Shown piece after piece: positions 1 through 9,616 of a DNA stretch of 64,000 nucleotides (position 1 is its first letter; each line of letters opens with the position of its first letter). Source of the stretch: an uncultured Clostridia bacterium. Its GTDB lineage: Bacteria; Bacillota; Clostridia; Oscillospirales; Acutalibacteraceae. The position numbers were made by a program, and so were the translations under genes. A model generated the notes under the pieces. That model was not told where the DNA came from, made no database searches, and saw only the letters and a program-made list of their open reading frames with translations. The stretch lies in NCBI GenBank assembly GCA_947631855.1, contig CANRMX010000002.1:1-64000 (forward strand), given 5' to 3'.

Positions 1-77
1 TTCTAATGGTAAGGAGCCACATTGGAAATGTGGTGTGCCGCAAGGCATTGTGCGTTCGAGTCGCATCCTCTCCGCCA
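1..77 (+). tRNA. tRNA-Ser (GGA), 5' end truncated by window edge
   Basis: Anticodon-loop ttGGAAa, long variable arm gtgccgcaaggcat, T-arm gttcgagtc, 3' CCA at 75-77. Confidence 0.85.
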
Positions 78-203
78 CACCCGCAGCGAGCCCACGCTCC
101 CTGCGGGTTTCTTCGTGCCCGCGATTTTTTAGTTGCAATCCGAAGCGGAATGCGGTATGATAAACACGCTGCATTCCCTCAGCGAATCCAGAAGAGAAAG
201 AAG

Positions 204-1607
204 ATGTCACAGATGAAGCGAGACGAAGTCGCCGCCTTTTACGGCGATCTCAATGCCTACGCCGGGAAAACCGTCACCGTGTGCGGCTGGGCCAGATCCA
301 TCCGGGATTCCAAAACCTTGGGTTTTATCGACCTGAACGACGGCACCTGCTTTAAGGGCGTTCAGGTGGTTTTTGAAGATGGGAAGATCGATAATTTCAA
401 AGAGATCGCTTCCCAGAACGTGGGCGCGGCCCTGCGGGTCACCGGCGAATTGCTTGCCACTCCCGAGGCCAAACAGCCCTTTGAGATCCACGCCAGCGAG
501 ATCGTCGTGGAGGGCGCCTCCGCGCCGGACTATCCCTTGCAGAAGAAGCGCCACTCGGTGGAATTTCTGCGCACCATCGCCCACCTGCGGCCCCGCACCA
601 ATCTGTTCAGCGCGGCGTACCGTATCCGTTCGGCGGCGGCCTTCGGCATCCACAAGTTCTTCCAGGAGAACGGGTTCCTGTATGTCCACACGCCCATTTT
701 CACCGGCAGCGACGCCGAGGGCGCGGGGGAGACTTTCCAGGTCACCACGCTGGATCTGGAGAACGTGCCCCGCACGGAGGACGGCCATGTGGACTACAAG
801 CAGGACTTCTTCGAGAAGAAGATGTCCCTTTCCGTCAGCGGCCAGCTGGAGGCCGAGATCATGGCCATGGCCTTCTCCAAGGTGTACACCTTCGGGCCCA
901 CCTTCCGGGCGGAGCACTCCAACACGCCCCGCCACGCTGCGGAGTTCTGGATGATCGAGCCCGAATTTGCCTTCGCCGACCTCAACGACGATATGGACGT
1001 GATCGAGGCCTGCGTCAAGTATGTGATCAACTACGTGCTGGAGACCTGTCCCCAGGATATGGAATTCTGCAACAGCTTTGTGGATAAGGGCCTGCTGGAG
1101 CGGTTGCGGCAGGTGGCCGCCGCCGATTTCGCCCGGATCACCTACACCGACGCCATCGCGATCCTGGAAAAGCACAACGACCAGTTCGAGTATAAAGCCG
1201 TCTGGGGCGGGGATATCCAGACCGAGCACGAGCGCTACCTGGCGGAAAAGCATTTCGGCAAGCCGGTGTTCGTCACCGATTATCCCAAGGACATCAAAGC
1301 GTTCTATATGCGCCTGAACGACGACGGCAAAACCGTGGCCGCCACCGACCTGATGGTGCCGGGCATCGGCGAGCTGGTGGGCGCCAGCCAGCGCGAGGAG
1401 CGCCTGGACGTGCTGGTGGAGCGCATGCACGAGCTGGGCCTCAAGGAGGAGGACTACTGGTGGTATCTGGAGCTCCGGAAGTATGGCGGCAACAAGCACG
1501 CCGGCTTCGGCATCGGCTTTGAGCGGCTGCTGATGTACCTCACCGGCATCTCCAACATCCGGGATGTGCTGCCCTTCCCGCGCACCACCGGCTCCGCGGA
1601 ATTCTGA
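204..1607 (+). CDS. asnS: Asparaginyl-tRNA synthetase
   Basis: [32 protein letters not shown]..., class II aaRS motifs ...[21 protein letters not shown]... and [27 protein letters not shown]; start taken at internal ATG. Confidence 0.95.
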   Translation: MSQMKRDEVAAFYGDLNAYAGKTVTVCGWARSIRDSKTLGFIDLNDGTCFKGVQVVFEDGKIDNFKEIASQNVGAALRVTGELLATPEAKQPFEIHASEIVVEGASAPDYPLQKKRHSVEFLRTIAHLRPRTNLFSAAYRIRSAAAFGIHKFFQENGFLYVHTPIFTGSDAEGAGETFQVTTLDLENVPRTEDGHVDYKQDFFEKKMSLSVSGQLEAEIMAMAFSKVYTFGPTFRAEHSNTPRHAAEFWMIEPEFAFADLNDDMDVIEACVKYVINYVLETCPQDMEFCNSFVDKGLLERLRQVAAADFARITYTDAIAILEKHNDQFEYKAVWGGDIQTEHERYLAEKHFGKPVFVTDYPKDIKAFYMRLNDDGKTVAATDLMVPGIGELVGASQREERLDVLVERMHELGLKEEDYWWYLELRKYGGNKHAGFGIGFERLLMYLTGISNIRDVLPFPRTTGSAEF

Positions 1608-1627
1608 GAATCATCCCAATCGACAGC

Positions 1628-1661
1628 AAAAGGCCCCAACCGCACTGGTCGGGGCCTTTTT
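1628..1661 (+). terminator. Rho-independent terminator after asnS
   Basis: aaaaggcccc...ggggcctttt stem followed by T-run. Confidence 0.85.
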
Positions 1662-1669
1662 CGTATGCG

Positions 1670-3076
1670 TTATTCTTTTCCGTCCCAGCAATAGGTGCAC
1701 AGCTTACACTTGGGCAGTCCCACGGACTCCACCAGATCGTCCAGCCGATGGTACCGCAGGGAGGTGAAGTTCTGCTGCTTGCCGATGTTCTCCACCATGG
1801 TGCGGTACTCCTGGGTCTCGGGATCGGAATATTGGGCGATGTTCTCCGGCTCGGCGGTACCCTCCAGATCCTTGATGACCCGGCGGCCGATGAGGTCCAT
1901 CAGCGAGGCGGAACGGGAGAAGTTGAGATATTTGCAGCCGTAGAGCAGAGGCGGGCAGGCCGGCCGCACGTGGATCTCGTTGGCGCCGTTCTGGTACAGG
2001 AATTCGGCGGTCTCCCGCAGCTGGGTGCCCCGAACGATGGAGTCGTCGATGAGCACCATGCTGCGGCCCCGGATCAGATCATGCACAGGGATCAGCTTCA
2101 TGTGGGCGATCAGGTCGCGCTCGCTCTGCATGGTGGGCATAAAGGAGCGTGGCCAGGTGGGGGTGTATTTGATCAGCGGCCGGGAGAAGGGCACGCCGGA
2201 TTCATTGGCGTAGCCGATGGCGTGGCCCGTGCCGGAATCGGGCACGCCCGCCACGATGTCCGGCTGGACGTCGTCCCGCTGGGCCAGCTTTGCGCCGCAG
2301 CGGTAGCGCATCTGCTCCACGTTGACGCCCTCATAGGAGGAGCTGGGATAGCCGTAGTACACCCACAGGAAGGTGCAGATCTTCATCTGCTTGCCCGGGG
2401 CCACCAGCGTTTCCGCGCCCTCTGGGGTGATGGCGGCGATCTCTCCGGGGCCCAGCTCCCGCTCGTCGGCGTAGCCCAGATTCAGATAGGCGAAGCTCTC
2501 GAAGGACACACAGGTGGCGTTCTCCTTTTTGCCCACGGTGACGGGCGTGCGGCCCAGCTTGTCCCGGGCGGCCAGGATGCCCCGGGGCGTCATGATGAGC
2601 AGGGTGAGGGAACCGTCGATGCGCTCCTGGGCGTACTGGATACCCTCCAGCAGATTGCTTTTCTGATTGATGACAGCCGCGGCCAGCTCGGTGGCGTTGA
2701 CTTCGCCGCCGCTCATCTCCAGGAAGTGGGAGTGGCCGTCGTTAAACAGTTCTTTCACCAGCTCGTCGGTGTTGTTGATCTTCCCCACAGTGACGATGGC
2801 GTAGGTGCCGTGGTGGGAGCGGACGATCAGCGGCTGGGGCTCGTAATCGGAAATGCAGCCGATGCCCAGGCGGCCCTGCATCTCGGTGACGTCTTTATCG
2901 AATTTGGTGCGAAACGGCGAGTTTTCGATGTTGTGGATCGCCCGGTCAAACCCCTTCTCGGGATCGTACACCGCCATGCCCGCCCGGCGTGTGCCCAGGT
3001 GGGAGTGGTAATCCGTCCCAAAAAACAAATCGAACAAACAATTCTCCTTGGATGCAACTCCGAAAAAACCGCCCAT
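1670..3076 (-). CDS. Amidophosphoribosyltransferase (PurF)-like protein, N-terminal nucleophile Cys absent
   Basis: PRPP loop MVLIDDSIVRGTQLR; N-terminal MGGFFGVASKENCLFDLFFGTDYHSHLGTRRAG; C-terminal CKLCTYCW. Confidence 0.85.
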   Translation of the reverse strand: MGGFFGVASKENCLFDLFFGTDYHSHLGTRRAGMAVYDPEKGFDRAIHNIENSPFRTKFDKDVTEMQGRLGIGCISDYEPQPLIVRSHHGTYAIVTVGKINNTDELVKELFNDGHSHFLEMSGGEVNATELAAAVINQKSNLLEGIQYAQERIDGSLTLLIMTPRGILAARDKLGRTPVTVGKKENATCVSFESFAYLNLGYADERELGPGEIAAITPEGAETLVAPGKQMKICTFLWVYYGYPSSSYEGVNVEQMRYRCGAKLAQRDDVQPDIVAGVPDSGTGHAIGYANESGVPFSRPLIKYTPTWPRSFMPTMQSERDLIAHMKLIPVHDLIRGRSMVLIDDSIVRGTQLRETAEFLYQNGANEIHVRPACPPLLYGCKYLNFSRSASLMDLIGRRVIKDLEGTAEPENIAQYSDPETQEYRTMVENIGKQQNFTSLRYHRLDDLVESVGLPKCKLCTYCWDGKE

Positions 3077-3397
3077 TATGTTCCGTCCTTTCTCTGTCCA
3101 GACCTGCATTCTGCCTCAATACGAGGCTATTTTAGCACAAAGTCGGGAAAATCACAACGGATTTCCCAACGGTATTTCCTGAAAGGTTTTTCCCCCGCCC
3201 GCCGCCAGTTCTGTGCATTCTGACACCGGGAAGGGGAGCGGGGCGGTGAAAAACTGAATAAAGGGACAAATTTTGAAGGAAAGCAAAATTCGACTTGCAT
3301 TTTTGGCCGGTCGGTAGTACAATATAAGGCGTTTGAGACGGAGAAAATGAAATTCTTTTTTCGATCATCTTTCATATTTTGACTGGGGGAGTCGATC

Positions 3398-4678
3398 ATG
3401 AATCTGAGAGCGATGGAGCCGGAGCAGCTGCGCAGGCTCCACGAGGAGGCCGCACAGGCCTATGCGCGGTTTCAGGCCCGGGGGCTGACCCTCAACATGG
3501 AGCGGGGCAAGCCCTGCGCCGAACAGCTGGACCTGGCGCTGGGCGTGCTGGAAGCCCTCCACGCCAGAAGCGAGTTTGCCAATTCCCGGGGCGACGACAG
3601 CCGCAACTACGGCATCTGGAACGGCCTTCGCGAGATGCGGGAGATCTTCAGCGACATGATGGGCGTGCCGGCGGGGGACATCATCCTGGGCAACAACTCC
3701 AGCCTGCAAATGATGTTCGACTGCATCTCCCAGGGCTACACCCACGGCTACGGCGGGTGCGAACCCTGGTGCAGGCAGGGGGAGATCAAATTCCTGTGCC
3801 CCGCGCCCGGCTACGACCGCCACTTCGCCGTCACCGAATACTTCGGCATCCGCATGATCCCCGTCCCCATGCTCAAGACCGGGCCGGATATAGACCTGGT
3901 GGAGCAGTTGGTGCAGGACCCTTCCGTCAAGGGGATCTGGTGCGTACCCAAATACTCCAATCCCACGGGCATAACCTATTCGGACGAGACAGTGCGCAGG
4001 TTTGCGGCGCTGCATCCTGCCGCGGAGGATTTCCGCATCTTCTGGGACAACGCCTACTGCGTCCACGATCTCACCGATACGCCGGACACGCTGCTGGACC
4101 TGTACAGCGCGTGCGAACAGGCTGGGACGCTGGACCATGTGCTGTTCTTCGCCTCCACCTCGAAAATATCTTTTCCGGGTGCGGGCGTGGCCGCGCTGGG
4201 GGCAAGCCCCGCCAATATCGCGGCCCTCAAAAAGCGCATCACCATCCAGACCATCGGCCCGGATAAGCTCAACCAGCTGCGGCATATCCTTTTCCTCCAC
4301 GACATCCACGGCGTGAAGCAGCTGATGCAGGGCCATCGGGCGATCCTGGAGCCCAAGTTCAACATCGTGCTGGACACGCTGGAAAAGGCACTGGGGGACA
4401 TGGATATCGCCCGGTGGAGCCATCCCAACGGCGGGTACTTTGTGAATCTGGATGTGATGAACGGTTGCGCCAAACGGGTGGTCTCCCTGTGCAGCGAGGC
4501 GGGCCTCACCCTCACCGGGGCAGGCGCCACCTACCCCTATGGCAACGACCCCAACGACAGCAACATCCGCATCGCCCCGTCCTTCCCGCCGGAAGAGGAG
4601 CTGAAAGAGGCTATGCAGCTGCTGTGTATCTGCATCGTGCTGGCCGCCACGGAAAAGCTGCTTGCCGAGCGCGCATAA
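3398..4678 (+). CDS. Aminotransferase class I/II (aspartate aminotransferase-like)
   Basis: NMERGKPC, NNSSLQMMFD, WCVPKYSNPTGITYS, FFASTSKISFPGAGVAALG (PLP Lys region). Confidence 0.85.
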   Translation: MNLRAMEPEQLRRLHEEAAQAYARFQARGLTLNMERGKPCAEQLDLALGVLEALHARSEFANSRGDDSRNYGIWNGLREMREIFSDMMGVPAGDIILGNNSSLQMMFDCISQGYTHGYGGCEPWCRQGEIKFLCPAPGYDRHFAVTEYFGIRMIPVPMLKTGPDIDLVEQLVQDPSVKGIWCVPKYSNPTGITYSDETVRRFAALHPAAEDFRIFWDNAYCVHDLTDTPDTLLDLYSACEQAGTLDHVLFFASTSKISFPGAGVAALGASPANIAALKKRITIQTIGPDKLNQLRHILFLHDIHGVKQLMQGHRAILEPKFNIVLDTLEKALGDMDIARWSHPNGGYFVNLDVMNGCAKRVVSLCSEAGLTLTGAGATYPYGNDPNDSNIRIAPSFPPEEELKEAMQLLCICIVLAATEKLLAERA

Positions 4679-4687
4679 AAGCGATTA

Positions 4688-5803
4688 TTAGCCGCCTGCC
4701 GTCCGACCGTCCTGGTGATCGGTCCCCCGGCGGGCGGTTTCCTTGAGCAGCGGCGGCAGCGCGCCGGTCTCCCGGAAAGCCCCGTAGAGGGTGAAGAATC
4801 CCGTCATGTAGAGCAAGATCCACAGGCTCTTTGCCACCAGAGAGAAGTACACCGCCGCCAGCATGGCCAGCGGATGCACCTTCACCGCGCCGGAGATCAG
4901 CTTGGGCTCGATGATCTGCCGGATCAACGCGATGAGCACCCAGCCGATGAAAAGCCCCAGGGCTTTGGCGATTCTGCCGGTCAGCAGCTGGTACAGCGCC
5001 AGCGGGACAAAAATCAGCCCGGGGCCCAGGGCAGGGAGGAAATCGGCGGCGGCGGTGATCAGCCCGGTGGTGAGGGGATAGGGCAGCTCCAGCACCGTGA
5101 GGATGATGCAGGTCTCGCAAAAGGTGATGCAGTACAGCAGCAGGTAGGCGGCGAAATATCTGCGCCTCTTGCCGCCGGAATTTTCCGCCGCATTCTTCAT
5201 GTGGGCGATCGCACCGGCGCTCAGCAGCTGCCGCGCCCAAACCGCCAGCTTGCCCATGTCCCGGGAAATGAAAAAAGTGGCGAACACGGTGACGATCACC
5301 ATGGTGACCACGGTGGGCAGGGAGGTGATCACGCCCAGCGCCGCGCCCAGGAAGCCCACGATCAAATCAAGACTCTCCTGCAATAGCCCCAAAATCTCCT
5401 CACGATTCTGCTCCAGAAACTGCAAGTCCATCCGCTGGAGGGAGGCTCCGATCCGGTTGAGAAGTTCCGCCACGGGCTTGGACAGTTCCTCGAATCCGTC
5501 CTGGGACACGCGCAGGATCAATTCGGTGATCTCCCGCACCGCGTACACCCCCAAAAAGCCCAGCAGACCGAACACCACCGCTAAAACTGCGGCGGTGGCG
5601 GCAGCGGAGGCCGGCCCGTGCTTCCAGCCCAGGCGGTGCTCCAGCAGCTGCACCAGCGGCCGGATCGCCGCAGCCAGGAGCAGACCCAGCAGGAACGGCA
5701 GGGTGTAGAAAAACGTGCGCACCCACAGGAAAAACAAAACCGTGTAGACAAACCAGAAAATCACCAGCGGAAATATACGTTTCAGCTCGGCCCTCCGCAG
5801 CAT
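4688..5803 (-). CDS. AI-2E transporter family membrane protein, YtvI-like
   Basis: Multi-TM, AI-2E family pattern (PLTTGLITAAADFLPALGPGLIFVPLALYQL). Confidence 0.8.
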   Translation of the reverse strand: MLRRAELKRIFPLVIFWFVYTVLFFLWVRTFFYTLPFLLGLLLAAAIRPLVQLLEHRLGWKHGPASAAATAAVLAVVFGLLGFLGVYAVREITELILRVSQDGFEELSKPVAELLNRIGASLQRMDLQFLEQNREEILGLLQESLDLIVGFLGAALGVITSLPTVVTMVIVTVFATFFISRDMGKLAVWARQLLSAGAIAHMKNAAENSGGKRRRYFAAYLLLYCITFCETCIILTVLELPYPLTTGLITAAADFLPALGPGLIFVPLALYQLLTGRIAKALGLFIGWVLIALIRQIIEPKLISGAVKVHPLAMLAAVYFSLVAKSLWILLYMTGFFTLYGAFRETGALPPLLKETARRGTDHQDGRTAGG

Positions 5804-5880
5804 TGCGCTCCCTCCTCATACAGGAAATAGTATGAGCGCTTTCCGGCTTTTTACCCGGGTTTTGCAGGTTTGGGCAAAGA

Positions 5881-5907
5881 AAAAGTCCCCTGACAACAGG
5901 GGACGGA
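5881..5907 (-). terminator. Rho-independent terminator downstream of the HTH gene
   Basis: minus strand GTCCCCTGTTGTCAGGGGACTTTTTC. Confidence 0.85.
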
Positions 5908-5915
5908 AAGGGCCG

Positions 5916-6167
5916 CTATTTGTCTTCTCCCGTCAAAAGCCACAGGACGGAGACGTTCAAAATTTCCGAAATGGCCAGCAGCTCCTGATCGGTCACGGAG
6001 CGGATCTGCCCTTCCAGCTTGGAGAGGCCCGAGGCGTTGAGGTCCACGCCGCGCACCTGCAGCTGGGCCAGCAGTTCCTTCTGTTTCATGCCCTGACTTT
6101 TCCGTGCCCATTCAACTCTGGCGCCGATCAGATTCCTGTTGCCAAGGGGTTGGCTGCGAAGTCTCAT
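5916..6167 (-). CDS. XRE-like helix-turn-helix transcriptional regulator, 83 aa
   Basis: GARVEWARKSQGMKQKELLAQLQVRGVDLNASGLSKLEGQIR HTH pattern. Confidence 0.75.
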   Translation of the reverse strand: MRLRSQPLGNRNLIGARVEWARKSQGMKQKELLAQLQVRGVDLNASGLSKLEGQIRSVTDQELLAISEILNVSVLWLLTGEDK

Positions 6168-6315
6168 AGGGGTCCCTCCGAATCGTTTCCTCTATTATAG
6201 GAGAAACGGATCGGAAAATCAACCGCTTTTGGACGAAAAGAAAAAAAGCTGTACATTTTTTGGAAAGCTGATATAATATTACCCAAGGATTTTAAACCCA
6301 CTGGAGGTTATCACA

Positions 6316-7770
6316 TTGAACACACTGATCGCGCGGGACAAGAATCTGACCATGCTGACGGATTTTTATGAGATCACCATGGCCAACGGATATTTTCAGC
6401 ACGGCTTCAAGGACACCGTGTGCTATTTTGATATGTTCTTCCGGCGTGTGCCCGATGACGGCGGCTTCGCCATCATGGCGGGCGTAGAGCAGGTGGTGCA
6501 CTATTTACAGGACCTGCACTTCACTCCGGAGGACATCGACTATCTGCGGGGCAAGGGCGTCTTCGCGGAGGAGTTCCTCCGCTATCTGGAGAATTTCCAG
6601 TTTGCCTGCGACGTGTGGGCCGTTCCCGAGGGCCGGCCCATCTTCCCGGGAGAACCCATCGTCACAGTGCGGGGCCCGGCGCTGCAGGCCCAGTTCGTGG
6701 AGACCATGATCCTGCTGTGCGTCAACCACCAGAGCCTCATCGCCACCAAGGCCAATCGGATCGTCCGGGCGGCCCAGGGCCGTGCGGTGATGGAATTCGG
6801 CTCCCGCCGGGCCCAGGGCTTCGATGGCGCAGTGTTCGGCGCCCGGGCGGCCTATATCGGCGGCTGCTCCGGCACGGCCTGCACCATCAGTGACCAGATG
6901 TTCGGCGTGCCCGCATTGGGCACCATGGCCCACAGCTGGGTGCAGCTGTTCGACAGCGAATACGAGGCCTTCAAGGCCTACGCGGAATCCTATCCCAGCA
7001 ACTGCGTGCTGCTGGTGGACACCTACAATGTCCTCAAGTCCGGCGTGCCCAACGCCATCCGGGTCTTTAACGAAGTGCTGCTCCCCAAGGGCATCCGGCC
7101 CAAGGGCATCCGCATCGACAGCGGCGACATCACCTACCTCTCCCGCAAGGCCCGGAAAATGCTGGACGACGCGGGCTTCCCGGACTGCGGCATCACCGCG
7201 TCCAACTCTCTGGACGAGTACATCATCCAGGATATGCTCCGCCAGGGCGCCAAGGTGGATTCCTTCGGCGTGGGCGAGCGGATGATCACCTCCTCCTCCG
7301 AGCCGGTGTTCGGCGGGGTCTACAAGCTGGCGGCCGTGGAGAAGGACGGCGGCATCGTGCCGAAGATCAAGATCAGCGAGAACGTCTCCAAGATCACCAC
7401 GCCCTGCTTCAAAACCGTCTGGCGGCTCTTTGACCGGGATACCGACAAGGCCATTGCCGACGTGGTCACCCTCCACGACGAGGTCATCGACGAGGGCAAG
7501 CCCTATGTGCTGTTCGATCCGGAGCACACCTGGAAGCGCAAGACCGTGGAGAATTTCCGGGCGGAGCGGCTGCTGGAGAAGATCTTCGAGGGCGGCAGGT
7601 GTCTCTACCGGGAGCGGCCGCTGGAGGAGATCAAGGCGTACTGCAAGGCCCAGGTGGACACCCTGTGGGACGAAGTCACCCGGTTTGAGAATCCCCATAC
7701 ATACTATGTGGATTTGTCCCAGAAGCTGTGGGACGAGAAGAACCGGCTGTTGTCCCAGCGGTCATTTTAG
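6316..7770 (+). CDS. pncB: Nicotinate phosphoribosyltransferase
   Basis: LTDFYEITMANGYF, EFGSRRAQGFDGAVFGARAAYIGGCSGTA, RIDSGDITYLSRKAR. Confidence 0.93.
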   Translation: MNTLIARDKNLTMLTDFYEITMANGYFQHGFKDTVCYFDMFFRRVPDDGGFAIMAGVEQVVHYLQDLHFTPEDIDYLRGKGVFAEEFLRYLENFQFACDVWAVPEGRPIFPGEPIVTVRGPALQAQFVETMILLCVNHQSLIATKANRIVRAAQGRAVMEFGSRRAQGFDGAVFGARAAYIGGCSGTACTISDQMFGVPALGTMAHSWVQLFDSEYEAFKAYAESYPSNCVLLVDTYNVLKSGVPNAIRVFNEVLLPKGIRPKGIRIDSGDITYLSRKARKMLDDAGFPDCGITASNSLDEYIIQDMLRQGAKVDSFGVGERMITSSSEPVFGGVYKLAAVEKDGGIVPKIKISENVSKITTPCFKTVWRLFDRDTDKAIADVVTLHDEVIDEGKPYVLFDPEHTWKRKTVENFRAERLLEKIFEGGRCLYRERPLEEIKAYCKAQVDTLWDEVTRFENPHTYYVDLSQKLWDEKNRLLSQRSF

Positions 7771-7772
7771 GC

Positions 7773-7802
7773 TTGACAAACAGGCGGGTACTCCCGTATA
7801 AT
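7773..7802 (+). promoter_or_regulatory. Sigma-A-type promoter of rnpB
   Basis: TTGACA (7773-7778), 18-bp spacer, TATAAT (7797-7802). Confidence 0.85.
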
Positions 7803-7810
7803 ACCCAACA

Positions 7811-8155
7811 TGTGAGCAAGCCGGACAGTCGCGGGCGCGAGGCGAAAGCGCGCGTCTGAGGAAAGTCCGAGCTCCCCAGGGCAAGAATAACGGCTAACCG
7901 CCGCCGGGGGCGACCCCAGGGAAAGTGCAACAGAGATATACCGCCGGCCTGGCCGGTAAGGGTGGAAAGGCGAGGTAAGAGCTCACCGGCGCGGGGGAGA
8001 CCCCGCGGCCCTGTAAACCCTATTCGGAGCAACACCGTGGAGGAACATGAAGCGAGCCCTGCGCGTTCCGAGGAGGTGGCGCGAGCCTGTCGGCAACGGC
8101 AGGCCAAGATAGATGACTGTTCAAGACAGAACTCGGCTTACAGGCTTGGTCACAT
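7811..8155 (+). ncRNA. rnpB: RNase P RNA, bacterial type A-like
   Basis: GAGGAAAGTCCGAGCTC, ACAGAGATATACC, GGTAAGGGTGGAAAGGCGAGGTAAGAGCTCACC, AGATAGATGACTG..ACAGAACTCGGCTTACAG; 5'/3' ends pair (tgtgagcaagcc / ggcttggtcaca). Confidence 0.95.
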
Positions 8156-8158
8156 ACA

Positions 8159-8196
8159 GAAAGCAGCCTCTCTCCAAGAGAAGCTGCTTTTTTGTG
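8159..8196 (+). terminator. Terminator after rnpB (probably bidirectional with rodA)
   Basis: aaagcagcctctctccaagagaagctgctttttt. Confidence 0.8.
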
Positions 8197-8217
8197 TTTC
8201 TTGTGATTTTCGGCCCC

Positions 8218-9420
8218 TCACTTTTGCAGCTCTTTGATCTGCTGGTAGGTGAAGCGCATGGGCCGGTTCCGGCTAAGGCGCAGGCCGTCGCTTTCCTTGC
8301 GGCGCATATAGACGCTCTGGATGATGCCGAAGCCCCAGTAGAGGCAGGCCGTGGAAGAGCCGCCGGCGCTGAAGAAGGGCAGCGTCACGCCCATGGCGGG
8401 CAGCAGGGCCAGGCACATCCCGATGTTGGAAACGGTCTGTAAGGCGATGACGCCGAAGAAGCCGAAGCAGATAAATTTGCCCAGCTCGTCCCGGGAGCTG
8501 TGGGCCACATGGAGCAGCTTGAGCATGAACAGCAGCAGCAGCAGGATGATCAGCGAGCAGCCCACAAAGCCCAGCTCCTCACCGGCCACGGAGAAGATGT
8601 AATCGCTGTGCTGGAAGGGGACACTGTTGTTGGCCACCCGGCTGCCCTGGAAGATGCCCTGGCCCGTCAGCCGGCCGCTGCCGATGGAGATACGCCCCTG
8701 ATACTGCTGATAGCCGTCAGAAAGCCGCACCGCCTCGTTGTCCAGATTGAACACCGCGATGAACCGCTTCTTTTGATAGTCCCGCATCACGAACCGCCAC
8801 AGCAGGGGCAGGGAGACCACCACCAGCAGGCCCAGCGCTGCAAAGTACCGCAGCTTTACGCCCGCGGCGTAGCTCATGAATACGAAGATCGCAAAGAACA
8901 CCACCGCCGCGCCGGTGTCGCCCTGCATCTCGCAGAGCAGCAAGGGGACGAGCGCATGGCAGGCCAGCAGCAAAACGTGCAGCGGATGGTCCAGATTGCC
9001 CCGGCGCTTCACGGAATCCAGATGCTTGGCGAAGGTGAGGATAAAGCAGATCTTCACCAGCTCCGAGGATTGGAACGTGCGCCCGCCGATGCTGATCCAT
9101 GCCCGGGCGGACACGCCGCCGCCGCCGGAGACTTCCTCGCCGAACAGGGCGGTATAGATCATCAAAAAGACGGAGAAGCCCGCCAGCAGGTACCAGTAGT
9201 TGCACATCTCCCCGTAGTCGATGAGCGACAGCACCACCGCGCCCACAATGCCCAGCGCCACGGCCAGCACCTGAGTGCGGAAATAATTCTCCGTGGTGGC
9301 CCGGGAGACGCTTTTGAGCAGCAGAAGGCTGTACACGGCGATCCCTGCCAGCAGCAGCCACAGGAGGATATCCGCCCGGCGGATATAGTTCCAAAAACCC
9401 TTCAAAGCCCGTGTGATCAT
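8218..9420 (-). CDS. rodA: FtsW/RodA/SpoVE family peptidoglycan polymerase (RodA-like)
   Basis: SEDS signatures: RAWISIGGRTFQSSELVKI, FSVAGEELGFVG, GVTLPFFSAGGSS. Confidence 0.9.
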   Translation of the reverse strand: MITRALKGFWNYIRRADILLWLLLAGIAVYSLLLLKSVSRATTENYFRTQVLAVALGIVGAVVLSLIDYGEMCNYWYLLAGFSVFLMIYTALFGEEVSGGGGVSARAWISIGGRTFQSSELVKICFILTFAKHLDSVKRRGNLDHPLHVLLLACHALVPLLLCEMQGDTGAAVVFFAIFVFMSYAAGVKLRYFAALGLLVVVSLPLLWRFVMRDYQKKRFIAVFNLDNEAVRLSDGYQQYQGRISIGSGRLTGQGIFQGSRVANNSVPFQHSDYIFSVAGEELGFVGCSLIILLLLLFMLKLLHVAHSSRDELGKFICFGFFGVIALQTVSNIGMCLALLPAMGVTLPFFSAGGSSTACLYWGFGIIQSVYMRRKESDGLRLSRNRPMRFTYQQIKELQK

Positions 9421-9616
9421 CGGTTGTAGATCCTTTCCGGAAAACATTTTGCCCGTTGTTTTGCATATAATCCATAGTTTCTTCCAGTATACCACAAGAG
9501 GTTTTCGGCGGCAAGTTTTTTCGTTACATACTTTACTATTCCGTCCAAATCAGGTATAATTCTCTAGGAGTGCGGTGCGCACCGCAAAAACTTTTCTGAA
9601 AGGCGCGTGATGATCG

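Noticed and set aside
207-1499. 430-aa antisense ORF opposite asnS
   Set aside because: Shadow ORF caused by codon bias in GC-rich DNA; low-complexity His/Gly/Leu/Val-rich, no motifs.
1748-3223. 491-aa + strand ORF antisense to the PurF-like gene
   Set aside because: Antisense artefact; the opposite strand has clear phosphoribosyltransferase motifs.
9561-9616. Possible ZTP riboswitch upstream of fhs
   Set aside because: Leader is only about 50 nt and lacks the conserved pfl motif sequences.
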